The position numbers and the translations under genes are program-made. This document shows positions 44,370 to 53,086 of a stretch of 64,000 nt of DNA, in pieces. Origin of the DNA: Persephonella atlantica (GTDB lineage: Bacteria > Aquificota > Aquificia > Aquificales > Hydrogenothermaceae); the NCBI RefSeq assembly GCF_016617615.1, contig NZ_JAACYA010000002.1, forward strand, positions 857,018-921,017, written 5' to 3'. The notes under the pieces were generated by a model that searched no databases, was not told the origin of the DNA, and saw only the letters and a program-made list of their open reading frames with translations. Numbering within the stretch: the stretch's first letter is position 1; every line of letters starts with the position of its first letter.

Positions 44370-44682
44370 TGAGCTAAAGGACAAAATAATAGAGCTTTAT
44401 AAACAGGGGCTGTCTTCTACTGAAATTGCTCACCAGACAAATATTTCTGTAAATTCTGTCTGTAAGATTTTGAAAGAAAACAGAATTGAAAGGAATGTGG
44501 CCACAAAGGGAGAAATTAAAGCTTTAAAAAGATATGCTGTCCAGCTTCTTGGAGCTGATGAGAAGGTCCTTGATGAGATTATAAAAAGGCTTGATAAAAG
44601 AAGAGTTATTCAATACAGGCTTTCACTTATGAGATTAAAGCCTTTTATAGAGGAGCTGAAAAATGCTTCAGCTAAAAATTAA
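44347..44682 (+). CDS. second HTH protein, 111 residues
   Basis: The N-terminus DELKDKIIELYKQGLSSTEIAHQTNISVNSVCKIL is a helix-turn-helix of the same type as in the previous gene, so the two look like paralogs. The remainder is helical. Start ATG 44347 follows AAGGAG; the end overlaps the relaxase-like gene by 20 bases. Probable DNA-binding accessory protein. Confidence 0.75.
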   Translation: MARKKITDELKDKIIELYKQGLSSTEIAHQTNISVNSVCKILKENRIERNVATKGEIKALKRYAVQLLGADEKVLDEIIKRLDKRRVIQYRLSLMRLKPFIEELKNASAKN

Positions 44683-45682
44683 ACTTGGAAGACTGTACGA
44701 GTATTTAGAACCTTTTATAAAACAACTGGAAGAAATCTCTTATGGATATAAAGCAAGTAAAGACCACCATCATGCTAAAGAAGATGGACTGTTCCAGCAT
44801 TCTATAGATGTGGCAAACAAAATGCTTGACATTTTTCTGGAAAATGAAGAGAAATATCTGCCCAGATTTGAGAACGAAAAAACAGGAGCTTATCAAACTA
44901 GAAAAGAAAAGTTTTTGTTTCATCTTGCTTTGACAGGTCTTCTGCATGATATAGGCAAAATAGCTGTTTATCAGGTTGAAACTGCTTATTACTACGTTCC
45001 TTTTATAACTTCTCTAAAGAACCTTAAAGATAGTTATATCACAGAGAGAGAAAACAAAGGAGTTAACTATATAAATTCTACCCATTTATCTGGAATGGTG
45101 TTTGGAATAATTCTTGAAAGGGCAGGAAAGAAATATTACGAGAGCTTTCTCTATGATTTTCAGTTTATCACGATGATGCTTGAGGCTATCCATTTAGAGC
45201 ATTACAAGATAATGGTTGATAATCCTATCCTGCACATCCTGAAAAAAGCTGATGGTATGAGTGTTGCTGAAGAAAGAAGTGAACCATTTGTTCAACATGA
45301 TGAAGAAACCAAGATAAAAGAAATAGATTTAGCTAAGCTTTACGCTAAGCTATTTAATCAATGGACAAGAGTATCTACAAACTATTGGTTTTATACAGGA
45401 GAATATTTTTTAGTTGTAAATCCTGCTCTTCATAAAAAACTTATACAGCAGATATCAGAGCACGTTGGACAGCCAGTTCACGAAGATAGGGTTATAGACG
45501 AGCTTATAGAAAAGGGATATACAGAAGAAAGGATAACACAGGCACAGATAAGATTACCAAACGGTAAGGTTCACAATTTTTCAGTAATTAAGCTAAAGGT
45601 AAACAGTATAATGCCCCAAGAAGAAATAGAAAGCAGAAGATTATCTAAGGTTGAGCTTTTAACAGAAAATAGAGAGGCGTAA
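44663..45682 (+). CDS. HD-domain protein resembling MOBH (TraI_2) relaxases
   Basis: The 339-residue protein has YKASKDHHHAKEDGLFQHSIDVANKML (about 29-55), the HHH plus HS pattern that opens the HD domain of MOBH relaxases, and LALTGLLHDIGKIAVY (about 91-106) with the HD pair. It is shorter than full TraI proteins (700 or so). Its position before a TraD-like ATPase supports the relaxase assignment, but a metal-dependent phosphohydrolase with another role is possible. Start ATG follows GAGGAGC. Confidence 0.6.
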   Translation: MLQLKIKLGRLYEYLEPFIKQLEEISYGYKASKDHHHAKEDGLFQHSIDVANKMLDIFLENEEKYLPRFENEKTGAYQTRKEKFLFHLALTGLLHDIGKIAVYQVETAYYYVPFITSLKNLKDSYITERENKGVNYINSTHLSGMVFGIILERAGKKYYESFLYDFQFITMMLEAIHLEHYKIMVDNPILHILKKADGMSVAEERSEPFVQHDEETKIKEIDLAKLYAKLFNQWTRVSTNYWFYTGEYFLVVNPALHKKLIQQISEHVGQPVHEDRVIDELIEKGYTEERITQAQIRLPNGKVHNFSVIKLKVNSIMPQEEIESRRLSKVELLTENREA

Positions 45683-45684
45683 CG

Positions 45685-46086
45685 ATGATAACCAGGCAGT
45701 CTTCAGTTTTTTACGTAGCTTCGGCAGTTTTTCTGCTGGATAAAAATCTTTTAGGGCTTCTAATTTTTTCTTTACTTGGTTTTGTGGCTGTTGTTATTTT
45801 GCACTACACCCGGAAAGATAAATATGAGGATATAGAAAGGCCTTTATCTTATGAGAACATCCTTGTCTTTAAAGACAAACACGAGCTTGTAGATGCCATT
45901 TTAGACAGATTACTACCTGAAACACAGAAAAAAGCCGGGATAAAGATAGATATAAAGAAAACAGCAGTTTTAATGCTTATCTACACAGGAGCAGTTTTGT
46001 TATTTGTTTATTCGTTTGGCAAGGCTTTTTATCTGTTCCTTCTCATAGGGAACATATTCCTTATAACGGAGGGCAGTAATGATTAG
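45685..46086 (+). CDS. small membrane protein, 133 residues
   Basis: Two hydrophobic pairs of helices (about 8-40 and 92-128) flank a cytoplasmic part (EDIERPLSYENILVFKDKHELVDAILDRL). Start ATG 45685 lies just after the relaxase-like gene. The pattern resembles transfer-associated membrane proteins, but no family is recognised. Confidence 0.6.
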   Translation: MITRQSSVFYVASAVFLLDKNLLGLLIFSLLGFVAVVILHYTRKDKYEDIERPLSYENILVFKDKHELVDAILDRLLPETQKKAGIKIDIKKTAVLMLIYTGAVLLFVYSFGKAFYLFLLIGNIFLITEGSND

Positions 46087-47107
46087 AGCTGTTATTGTTT
46101 TTTTATGTTCCTCATTGTTGGCACATGCCGTAGAAACTCCAGATGTACGGGTAAATCAAGGGACAGAGATTAACAAAAAGAAAGAGATAGACAAATCAAA
46201 ACAAAAAAGAAAAACCCACGAAAAAGCGACAGAAAAAGGCACAGGAAGAACCTATAAATCTGAAAAAGGTTTAAAGGAGACAGAAAGAAAAGAGTTTCAG
46301 AAGGCTTTAGAGCTGTTAAACAGCAAGGGAATTACCGTGGAGGTAAACATACCATCTCTTGTTTTTAGCTCCCTTCTAAAGTATTACCCTGAGATTTTCC
46401 AGAAAACAGTGAATGATTTTTATACCATTCCTATATCCGATGGAGATTTTGTAAATACTACAACCTTGGAATATCTAAATGCCAGAGCCAAAGCTCAAGT
46501 TCCAGTAAAAGAAATAAACACCACAGAAGTTTTAAAATACATGACTGCATTGATAAATGCTGCTCTGCAGATAAAAGAAAAAATACCTTTATATGCTGGA
46601 GAGATATTAGGTCAGTCTGATTTTGAGGAGATATCCGATTACGTAGCAAGAAGTATAAACCCATTTCTATACAGAAGACTGCCTTTCAGGCTTTCTAATA
46701 GATGTATTCTTATCGGAAGTTATGAAAGGATTAAATGCGGTTCCTGTCTTTTAGACTTATCACAGACTAAAGCCATGCCAGAACTTTACTGCGGTGGTGT
46801 TCCGGTATTTACCCAGACCAGTATTTTAGGATATACGGCTAAAGCTACTGCAAATGTCTCTTACTCTCTAAAGGATGTAGAAAGCCACATTAGAGGAACA
46901 GAAACCTATCAGCTAATATCAAATGCAGTGGAAAGCTATGTCAGAGCCATGGAAAGAAAAGGAATTGCCGTTGAAAAATCTATCTTGAAAAAACTTTTAA
47001 TAGAAAACGCTATTAAAGACAGCAAAACTTTAGATCTGGCACTTACAAAAATGAAAAACGAAGAAGACCCTACAAAAATATTTGGTTTACTGAGAGGTGG
47101 AAGATGA
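46079..47107 (+). CDS. secreted protein of unknown family, 342 residues
   Basis: A signal peptide (RAVIVFLCSSLLAHAVE) is followed by a Lys/Glu-rich linker (about 25-80) and a structured domain with five cysteines (NRCILIG, KCGSC, YCGGV). It overlaps the preceding membrane protein by 8 bases and the coupling ATPase by 4. YCGGVP recalls YCDGVP in the leftward-operon lipoprotein. It may be a periplasmic part of a transfer system. Confidence 0.6.
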   Translation: MIRAVIVFLCSSLLAHAVETPDVRVNQGTEINKKKEIDKSKQKRKTHEKATEKGTGRTYKSEKGLKETERKEFQKALELLNSKGITVEVNIPSLVFSSLLKYYPEIFQKTVNDFYTIPISDGDFVNTTTLEYLNARAKAQVPVKEINTTEVLKYMTALINAALQIKEKIPLYAGEILGQSDFEEISDYVARSINPFLYRRLPFRLSNRCILIGSYERIKCGSCLLDLSQTKAMPELYCGGVPVFTQTSILGYTAKATANVSYSLKDVESHIRGTETYQLISNAVESYVRAMERKGIAVEKSILKKLLIENAIKDSKTLDLALTKMKNEEDPTKIFGLLRGGR

Positions 47108-48489
47108 AAGAAATAGTGTTAGATAAAGGTTATATTACACTTGGCAGGGGATACGAAATAAAACAGGATGGAAGCTCTGGAGATGTTGGGTTTATAAAAA
47201 TTACAGATGCAGACCTGTCAACACACATACACATCCTCGGTGCTACTGGAGCAGGGAAAACACTTTTACTGAAGTTCTTAGACACCCAGTTTTTATACAA
47301 CGGATACAGCCTTATTAAATTAGATATGAAATTTGATGAGGATAATTTTAAACTGGTATATGCTTTATCCCATTATCTAAATAAACCTTTTTATTTCTTA
47401 AATCTGGCAGCTGCAACTGAAAGTGCTTCTGGCTTGTCTGGATACGGAACCCATTCTTACAACCCTCTGGAAACAGGAGATGAACTTTCTATTACAGCAA
47501 AAATTATGCAGGCTACAAAAGGGCAGGCAGCTGTTTCCTACTATGAAGAAGTTAAAGAAACCACTGTTAAAGCCTTTGTTTCTGCATTTTTAGGGACGGG
47601 CAAAAGATGGTCTTTTAGAGACTGGTATGCAACTCTGATAGATTACGAAATCCTTTATGAGCTCATAAAACAAACTAAAAACCAGCAGGCCAAAAGCTAC
47701 TTATACAACCTATATGAAAGACTGAATGACGACAAAAAAAGAATGCAGGCAGAAAAGGACATATCAGGACTTAGAAACTTTACTGCAAAAATGTCTGACT
47801 ATGATTTTTTAAACTCTTACGTGTCAGATATAAATTTTGAAAAGCTGGTTTTTGCTGATGCTGTTATTTATGTAGTTTTACCGAAGCTTTTGTTTGGAGA
47901 GGTGGCAAAAAGCCTTGGAAAAATGATAGCTTCAGACCTGCAGTATATTACCGGTTATCTATCAGCAAACATGCAAAAAACAAAAGTGGTATTAAGCATA
48001 GATGAGTTTGAAAACTTTGTTTTTGAAGGTATCCAGGACTTATTTAATAAAGGTAGAAGTGCAGGAGTAAGAATAATTGCAGCCCATCAATCTCTTTCCG
48101 ATATATCCCACGAGGAAAAGGAAACAATGAAAAAAATAATACAGGCAAACACCAGAATAAAAATATTTTTAGCTCAAGCCGATACCGAAAGTGCCCAGTG
48201 GTTCAGCCAGTTATTAGGCAAAAGACCTATAAGAATAGCTTTCGGGATAGAAGATGCTGTAAACGTTCAGGATAATTATGCGTATCTGGTAGAACCTCAT
48301 CAGCTAACGTCTCTGCATAACTTTCAAGCTTATTTCTACGTTCGTGGAAAAGCATATAGAGGACACATATATACCGTCCCATCCGATTTTGAGATAGGAA
48401 AAGATGTTCCATACCTAAAAATAAAACCGACCATAAACAGAGAAAGCGGAATAAGATTGTGGGAGAGGCTCTTAGCAAAGCAAGTATAG
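47104..48489 (+). CDS. TraD/TraG-type coupling ATPase (T4CP)
   Basis: The 461-residue P-loop protein has Walker A in LGATGAGKTLLLK (about 46-53), Walker B VVLSIDEFENFV, and the FtsK/TraD-type AAHQSLSDI after it. Coupling proteins link the relaxosome to the mating channel. Here no N-terminal membrane helices are seen, so membrane anchoring may come from the preceding membrane protein, as known for some split systems. A VirB4-type role is less likely from the motif spacing. It ends the operon. Confidence 0.8.
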   Translation: MKEIVLDKGYITLGRGYEIKQDGSSGDVGFIKITDADLSTHIHILGATGAGKTLLLKFLDTQFLYNGYSLIKLDMKFDEDNFKLVYALSHYLNKPFYFLNLAAATESASGLSGYGTHSYNPLETGDELSITAKIMQATKGQAAVSYYEEVKETTVKAFVSAFLGTGKRWSFRDWYATLIDYEILYELIKQTKNQQAKSYLYNLYERLNDDKKRMQAEKDISGLRNFTAKMSDYDFLNSYVSDINFEKLVFADAVIYVVLPKLLFGEVAKSLGKMIASDLQYITGYLSANMQKTKVVLSIDEFENFVFEGIQDLFNKGRSAGVRIIAAHQSLSDISHEEKETMKKIIQANTRIKIFLAQADTESAQWFSQLLGKRPIRIAFGIEDAVNVQDNYAYLVEPHQLTSLHNFQAYFYVRGKAYRGHIYTVPSDFEIGKDVPYLKIKPTINRESGIRLWERLLAKQV

Positions 48490-48632
48490 TTTCTTTATAT
48501 AAGCCTAACTATCAACAGACCTAAAAGCTTATAACAAACCTAAAAGAAAAAAACCTAACAGAAATAGTTTTAATTAGGCTGTAAGGTTTCAAAGTCAGTA
48601 AGGTTACAGGGCTGTAAGGTTTTTTAGCGAAG
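48490..48632. repeat. degenerate CCTAA/TTAGG-type inverted repeat tract
   Basis: The first half carries AACCTAAAAG and AACCTAACAG words, the second half CTGTAAGGTT words (for example 48552-48561 against 48579-48588, 9 of 10 paired). It separates the transfer operon from the toxin-antitoxin island. Confidence 0.5.
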
Positions 48633-48716
48633 CAATGTCTCAAAAAATGCTGGTATTTTATCCAAGTAAGGGCAAAAATTTGCCTATATATACTCGTTTG
48701 AGTATATTTTTAAGTA

Positions 48717-49032
48717 TGAGAAGATTTATTGAAGATAATCTTACAATTAAAGAAAAGAAGGCATTAAAAGAGATTAAGACCTTTCTCAATCAAACTTTTA
48801 AGGAGAGTAAAATTTTCATATATGGTTTAAAGACAACCTAGACTATAAACCTTTTGTTAGTTTTGAAAAAGAGCAAGTTGAGGAATGGATAAAATTAACA
48901 GAAGAGTTTATAGAAAAATGGAAAATTCGATTAAAAATACTTAATTCAAACAAGTCTGTGGAACATATTATAATACAAAGCTTTACTAAATATTATGCTT
49001 GTAGTTTATTGAAACTAAAAGCTTTACCATAA
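48717..49032 (+). pseudogene. nucleotidyltransferase (MNT)-like fragment and downstream remnant
   Basis: From ATG 48717, the frame gives KEIKTFLNQTFKESKIFIYG, the start of an MNT nucleotidyltransferase up to the point where GS is expected, then stops at 48841. In another frame WFKDNLDYKPFVSFEKEQVEEWIKLTEEF continues to 49032. The active-site GS-x-D-x-D is missing. It looks like a decayed MNT antitoxin fused by deletion to other sequence. Confidence 0.45.
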
Positions 49033-49126
49033 TGTATATTAAGGTATTGTGTTTTGGTTGATAATTCAATAAAATAGAATTACATTTACTTTATACAAAC
49101 AAAATTGGAGTTTAACAAGAAGAGTT

Positions 49127-49621
49127 ATGCATATATCAGGTAGAACTGCTTTACAGCTTAATGGTTGTGATTGGCATTCTGTTGTTTTGGATAATTCTAT
49201 ATGCATTGCCTATGAAAAAGATGAATTGGATAAGATATATTGGTTTAAAAATGAGGTTTTAAATAATCAGTCTCAAGGTTTCAAGTTTATTCCATCTTTA
49301 AGTGGTATCTTTGGAGATACTCATTTGATTGAAAAAAAGGCAGATGATTTTTTACCTTTTGATTATGTGGTTGCAAATTGTATAAGAGCTTATGTGGAAC
49401 TGGTTAATTATTTGCTTTTAAAAGGTAGTTTAAAAACTTCTACTATATCTGGTAAAACTGCTTTTTTGTTTACTATCTATCAGTTTTTGTTTGACGTTAA
49501 TCAGGAAAAGGAAATTTTTTTCTATTTGGAGAAATTACACGATAGTTTAGATAATCCAAATTTAAAATTTACTTTAAAAGAGTTTATTGAGTTTAACAAA
49601 GAGGAACTGGCTAATGTTTAA
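49127..49621 (+). CDS. AbiEi-like protein without its N-terminal HTH, 164 residues
   Basis: The start MHISGRTALQLNGCDWHSVVL resembles the C-terminal domain of AbiEi antitoxins, which usually follow a winged-helix domain that is absent here. It is directly followed by an AbiEii gene (8-base overlap), the usual order. The match is limited and no search could be run; it may be a truncated antitoxin or a different partner. Confidence 0.55.
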   Translation: MHISGRTALQLNGCDWHSVVLDNSICIAYEKDELDKIYWFKNEVLNNQSQGFKFIPSLSGIFGDTHLIEKKADDFLPFDYVVANCIRAYVELVNYLLLKGSLKTSTISGKTAFLFTIYQFLFDVNQEKEIFFYLEKLHDSLDNPNLKFTLKEFIEFNKEELANV

Positions 49622-50321
49622 TGTTTCTGTTAAGGTTTTAGAACTTGTTAATAGTGATGATGAAAAAAAGATTAGATTTGAGGCCATGAAAACTATCTTG
49701 CAGGATATTGCAAAAGCCAATAAGCCTTTGGTTTTTAAAGGTGGCTCTGCTTTGATGTTTTTCTATCAGTTAGACAGGTTTTCTGAGGATTTGGATTTTG
49801 ATGCAGTTAAGAAAACTGATATTTTTAATTTGCTTTCTAAAAGGTATCCTGTTAGTTTAGCTAAAGATACTGATACAACCAAGAGATATAAGGTTGATAT
49901 TGGTTTATCTAAACCTTTAAAAGTTGAAGTGTCTTTTAGAAAAAGGAGTTTAGATGATTTCCAAAATTTTTCTGGTATTAATGTTTATACTGTTAACTCT
50001 ATCTTCAAGCAGAAATTGAATGCTATGGAAAATAGAACTATTGCAAGGGATTTATATGATGTGGCTTTTATTTTGGATAATTATTTTTCAAGGTTAGATG
50101 ACAGTTTCAAGGAAAAAGCTAAATCTTTGCTTAAGGACTTTGATAAATTACTTGAAAAATATTTAACTGCTTTTGTTGATGATGAGCTTATTGGTGAAAG
50201 TGGTTTTGATAAAACAGAAGGTAGATTAAAGGATGTTAAGCAGAAGATTTTTCTTAAAGACAATTCGGTTAAGTTAAATCTGCTTTTTGGTAAAGGTAAA
50301 AATAAAGGTCTTAGAAGATAA
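49614..50321 (+). CDS. AbiEii-type nucleotidyltransferase toxin
   Basis: AbiEii transfers nucleotides and stops growth as part of type IV toxin-antitoxin or abortive infection systems. The 235-residue protein shows the family core FKGGSALMFFYQLDRFSEDLDFD (about 36-58) with GS and DLD, and KRYKVDIG plus KLNAMENRTIARDLYDVAFIL later. The start is ATG 49614, overlapping the upstream gene; the frame upstream is not needed. Confidence 0.88.
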   Translation: MFNVSVKVLELVNSDDEKKIRFEAMKTILQDIAKANKPLVFKGGSALMFFYQLDRFSEDLDFDAVKKTDIFNLLSKRYPVSLAKDTDTTKRYKVDIGLSKPLKVEVSFRKRSLDDFQNFSGINVYTVNSIFKQKLNAMENRTIARDLYDVAFILDNYFSRLDDSFKEKAKSLLKDFDKLLEKYLTAFVDDELIGESGFDKTEGRLKDVKQKIFLKDNSVKLNLLFGKGKNKGLRR

Positions 50322-50351
50322 GAAAATGCATTAGAGTTGGAATTTACTATA

Positions 50352-50534
50352 ATGAGCAAACAGTTAAACCTGTTCAATAACTTAAGGGAAGCAGAAACAA
50401 CAATAGAAGATACAAAAAAAGCTGTAAAAATAATAGAAGATATTATTCTGCCAAATCTGAAAGAACTTGTTGAAGACTTCAGTGAACTTCAGGAGGACAT
50501 TGAATACTTTGAAAACCTTTTAAGAAAACTGTAA
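50352..50534 (+). CDS. small coiled-coil protein, 60 residues
   Basis: ATG 50352 or TTG 50337 starts an acidic coiled-coil protein (AETTIEDTKKAVKIIEDIILPNLKELVEDF). TACTATAAT directly before ATG 50352 resembles a -10 box, so the mRNA might be nearly leaderless, or a start at 50337 may be used. It precedes the tyrosine recombinase by 14 bases. Family unknown. Confidence 0.45.
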   Translation: MSKQLNLFNNLREAETTIEDTKKAVKIIEDIILPNLKELVEDFSELQEDIEYFENLLRKL

Positions 50535-50548
50535 GCAGGAGTAAGTTA

Positions 50549-51448
50549 ATGATTGAATTAGAAAATTCCATTAAAGATAAAATAAACTCTTACTTAACTA
50601 AACTCAAAAAATCAGGCTTATCGGACAAAAGTATAGATACATATTCTAATCTTCTTAAACACTTTGAAATATGGGCTGAAGATTATGGCTTACTTTCTGA
50701 TAACCTGGTGATTATGGAAGCTGATATTGAAAAGTTTATTGATTATCTGAAGTCTAAAAATCTATCTCCCACTACCATAAAAATGGTATTAAACAGGACA
50801 AAAGAATTTATAGAATTTACAGGTGGCAAATGGTATGCAGATAAAAGAATTTATAGAGAAAGAAGTAAAACCGAAAGTGCAAAGCCTTTTAGTGAACTGG
50901 AACTAAAGCAGATTTTTAATCATCTAAAAACTACAAATAAAGTATATTACTATCTTGCTTTAACTCTATATGGTTTTGGATTAAGGGTATCAGAAGCTGT
51001 TGGGCTTCTACCTGATGATATTATAGAAAAAGAAGGACAAATATTTGTTAGAGTTAGACCAGAGATTTCTAAATTCTCAAAATCAAGGGAAGCTCCTTTA
51101 ATCCTGAAAGGAGAATATAGAGATAACTTTATAGATTTTATAGTAAAGAGAAAGCATCCAAAACTGAAAGATAAAACCTTATTTACTTACTATAATGATG
51201 TGCAAAAAAGGATAATAACTATTGATAGACATAATGTCAAAAGCTATTTTCACAAGCTTTCAAAAGAACTTGGAATAAACATCACAGCTCACAGATTTAG
51301 AGATACTTATATAAGCTATATGGTTGCAAAAGGCATAAAGCCTTTAACTGTTGCCAAATGGGTAGGACATAAAGATATAAATACTACTCTTAGATACTAT
51401 ACAAAACTAACTACTAAAGATGAATTGGAAGAATTGCAAAAGATTTGA
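50549..51448 (+). CDS. tyrosine recombinase (XerC/D-like integrase)
   Basis: The 299-residue protein has an N-terminal SAM-like domain (about 7-95) and a catalytic domain with the arginine in LYGFGLRVSEAVGL, HRFRD (H-x-x-R), GHKDINTTLRYY with His and the tyrosine nucleophile (Y289 region). Relatives are chromosome dimer resolvases and element integrases. It is a second recombinase next to the large serine one at 29022, possibly resolving dimers of an excised or replicating form. SD GCAGGAG precedes ATG. Confidence 0.92.
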   Translation: MIELENSIKDKINSYLTKLKKSGLSDKSIDTYSNLLKHFEIWAEDYGLLSDNLVIMEADIEKFIDYLKSKNLSPTTIKMVLNRTKEFIEFTGGKWYADKRIYRERSKTESAKPFSELELKQIFNHLKTTNKVYYYLALTLYGFGLRVSEAVGLLPDDIIEKEGQIFVRVRPEISKFSKSREAPLILKGEYRDNFIDFIVKRKHPKLKDKTLFTYYNDVQKRIITIDRHNVKSYFHKLSKELGINITAHRFRDTYISYMVAKGIKPLTVAKWVGHKDINTTLRYYTKLTTKDELEELQKI

Positions 51449-51469
51449 ATTATTTAAGAGGTAATAAAG

Positions 51470-51868
51470 TTGATAAATGAAAAAGAGCTTATGAAAGAAA
51501 TAGAAAATGATGAATGGCTTTCCCTAAATAATATAGAAGAGGAAAAGAAAAAACTAAAAAAGGTTGTAAAGGAAGTTGAAGAGGAAAAGTTAGTGAAGAA
51601 AGCACTGGATAAACTATTTGGTATATTAAAAACAGAAAAATCTTTGGATGAACTTAGAGAGGAAATATATAGAGAAATCAATGGTAAACGAATAAAATAT
51701 GATAAGGAAAACGATATACTTACTATAAAGTTATCTGACAAAAAACCTATAGAAAGTGAACATTTAATAGAGCAAGGTATCGTTGTTGATTACGATGAAA
51801 ATGATAATATCATAGGATTGGAAATTTTTGACTGGAGCGAAAGAAAAGGTAAGGATAATACAAAATAA
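51470..51868 (+). CDS. DUF2283-containing protein, 132 residues
   Basis: TTG 51470 follows AAGAGGT. The N-terminal half is a charged coiled-coil; the C-terminal half IKYDKENDILTIKLSDKKPIESEHLIEQGIVVDYDENDNIIGLEIFDWSE is the DUF2283 fold, which is often a small partner of toxin-type proteins. Its partner may be the following small gene. Confidence 0.7.
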   Translation: MINEKELMKEIENDEWLSLNNIEEEKKKLKKVVKEVEEEKLVKKALDKLFGILKTEKSLDELREEIYREINGKRIKYDKENDILTIKLSDKKPIESEHLIEQGIVVDYDENDNIIGLEIFDWSERKGKDNTK

Positions 51869-51873
51869 GACGA

Positions 51874-52113
51874 TTGAGAAGTAATAATCAGGAAATGGCA
51901 AGATTGAAAAGGATAGAGCTTATAGCAAACTATTTGCAAGTTATAAAAAATCTAAAATACATAGAAGGTATAGAAATCATAGATATTCCTGACAATGTGG
52001 AAGCAGATATTGGTATAAGAATAAAACCAAAAGAAGGATGTTCATGGCAATATATTTTAAATCAGCTGAACAATATTGAATGGGAATTGTATAAAAAGAA
52101 GGAGAACTGTTAG
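51874..52113 (+). CDS. small protein with DIGLKI module, copy 2
   Basis: The start is TTG 51874 or ATG 51895. The 79 residues contain GIEIIDIPDNVEADIGIRIKPKEG followed by WQYILNQLNNIEWELYKK, alignable to copies at 42714, 52667 and 53398. It lies between DUF2283 and zeta-like genes. Function unknown. Confidence 0.6.
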   Translation: MRSNNQEMARLKRIELIANYLQVIKNLKYIEGIEIIDIPDNVEADIGIRIKPKEGCSWQYILNQLNNIEWELYKKKENC

Positions 52114-52137
52114 CAGTATATAAAGAATTTGAAGAGC

Positions 52138-52677
52138 ATGAGTAAAATTTTATTCATAATTGCTGGTGCAAATGGAAGTGGTAAGACCACATTTGCTAAA
52201 GAATTTTGCAAAGTAAATAATCTTGAATTCATAAATACAGACGAAATTGCACAAATTTGTAATAATCAAATTAAAGCTGGAAAAATATTCTTAAAAACAG
52301 TAAAAGAAAAGCTAAATCAGGATAATTCTTTTGTTATAGAAACAACCTTGTCTGGAAAATATATCAGATCCTTTATTACCGAGGCTAAATCAAAAGGTTT
52401 TAAAGTAAAGTTAATATATATCTTTTTAGATAACGTTAAAGAAAACATATTGCGAGTGAAACATAGAGTTTTAAACGGTGGACATAACGTTAATGAAAAA
52501 GATATAGTCAGGAGATACTTTAGAAGTAGAAGGATGTTTTTGGAGATGAAGGACAATATTGACAGCTGGAGTTTAATATTTAATGGAGAAGGAAATTTTA
52601 TTTTGGTCGCAAAAGATAACCAGATTTATTTAGAAGATCTATATAAGAGATTTCAGGAGGATTTAAATGAACTTTAA
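52138..52677 (+). CDS. zeta-toxin-like P-loop kinase
   Basis: The 179-residue protein (ATG 52138, GAAGAGC upstream) has Walker A AGANGSGKTTFAKEF (about 9-16), the conserved FINTDEIA, FVIETTLSGKY and a RVKHRVLNGGHNV segment. Relatives include zeta toxins that phosphorylate UDP-sugars and COG4185 kinases. The antitoxin would be the next gene, overlapping it by 11 bases. Assignment as toxin is by family and context. Confidence 0.8.
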   Translation: MSKILFIIAGANGSGKTTFAKEFCKVNNLEFINTDEIAQICNNQIKAGKIFLKTVKEKLNQDNSFVIETTLSGKYIRSFITEAKSKGFKVKLIYIFLDNVKENILRVKHRVLNGGHNVNEKDIVRRYFRSRRMFLEMKDNIDSWSLIFNGEGNFILVAKDNQIYLEDLYKRFQEDLNEL

Positions 52678-53083
52678 ACTTGATGATAAATTAGAATTTC
52701 AAATTTTGATGATAGGAAGCAAAGCCGTAAGAAAGGCTCAAAAAGATAGCTTAAAGAAAGGAATACCTAATGTTTACTGTAAAGATGGTGTTTTATACTT
52801 TCAGTTTCCCGATGGGACCATAACAACAGAAATACCAGGAATTTATAAGAAAATGGAAGAAAGTCAGTATGTAGAGTTTTTTGACGAAATAAATAATATT
52901 TCTGAAATAGAAGAGTTTAAATTAATAGAGCCTCCAGATGGAGTAGAGGTTGATATCTCATTAAAAATAAAACTAAAACCTGATGTTAACAGGTGGAAGG
53001 CTCAGGAGAAAATACAGAATTTAAGATGGAAATACAGCAAGTTAGATAATCCAATAACCTTATATATTGAGTTTGAGCAGTAA
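52667..53083 (+). CDS. antitoxin-like protein fused to a DIGLKI module, copy 3
   Basis: AGGAGG precedes ATG 52667. The N-terminal half (SKAVRKAQKDSLKKGIPNVYCKDGVLYFQFPDGTI) resembles the small antitoxin domain found after zeta-like COG4185 kinases. The C-terminal half (PPDGVEVDISLKIKLKPDVNRWKAQEKIQNLRWKY) is the repeated module of this element. The overlap with the zeta-like gene supports toxin-antitoxin pairing. Confidence 0.7.
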   Translation: MNFKLDDKLEFQILMIGSKAVRKAQKDSLKKGIPNVYCKDGVLYFQFPDGTITTEIPGIYKKMEESQYVEFFDEINNISEIEEFKLIEPPDGVEVDISLKIKLKPDVNRWKAQEKIQNLRWKYSKLDNPITLYIEFEQ

Positions 53084-53086
53084 AAG

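Noticed and set aside
37807..48632. Possible CRISPR arrays in the repeat tracts
   Set aside because: The words are short, degenerate and without fixed-length unique spacers; no cas genes are present.
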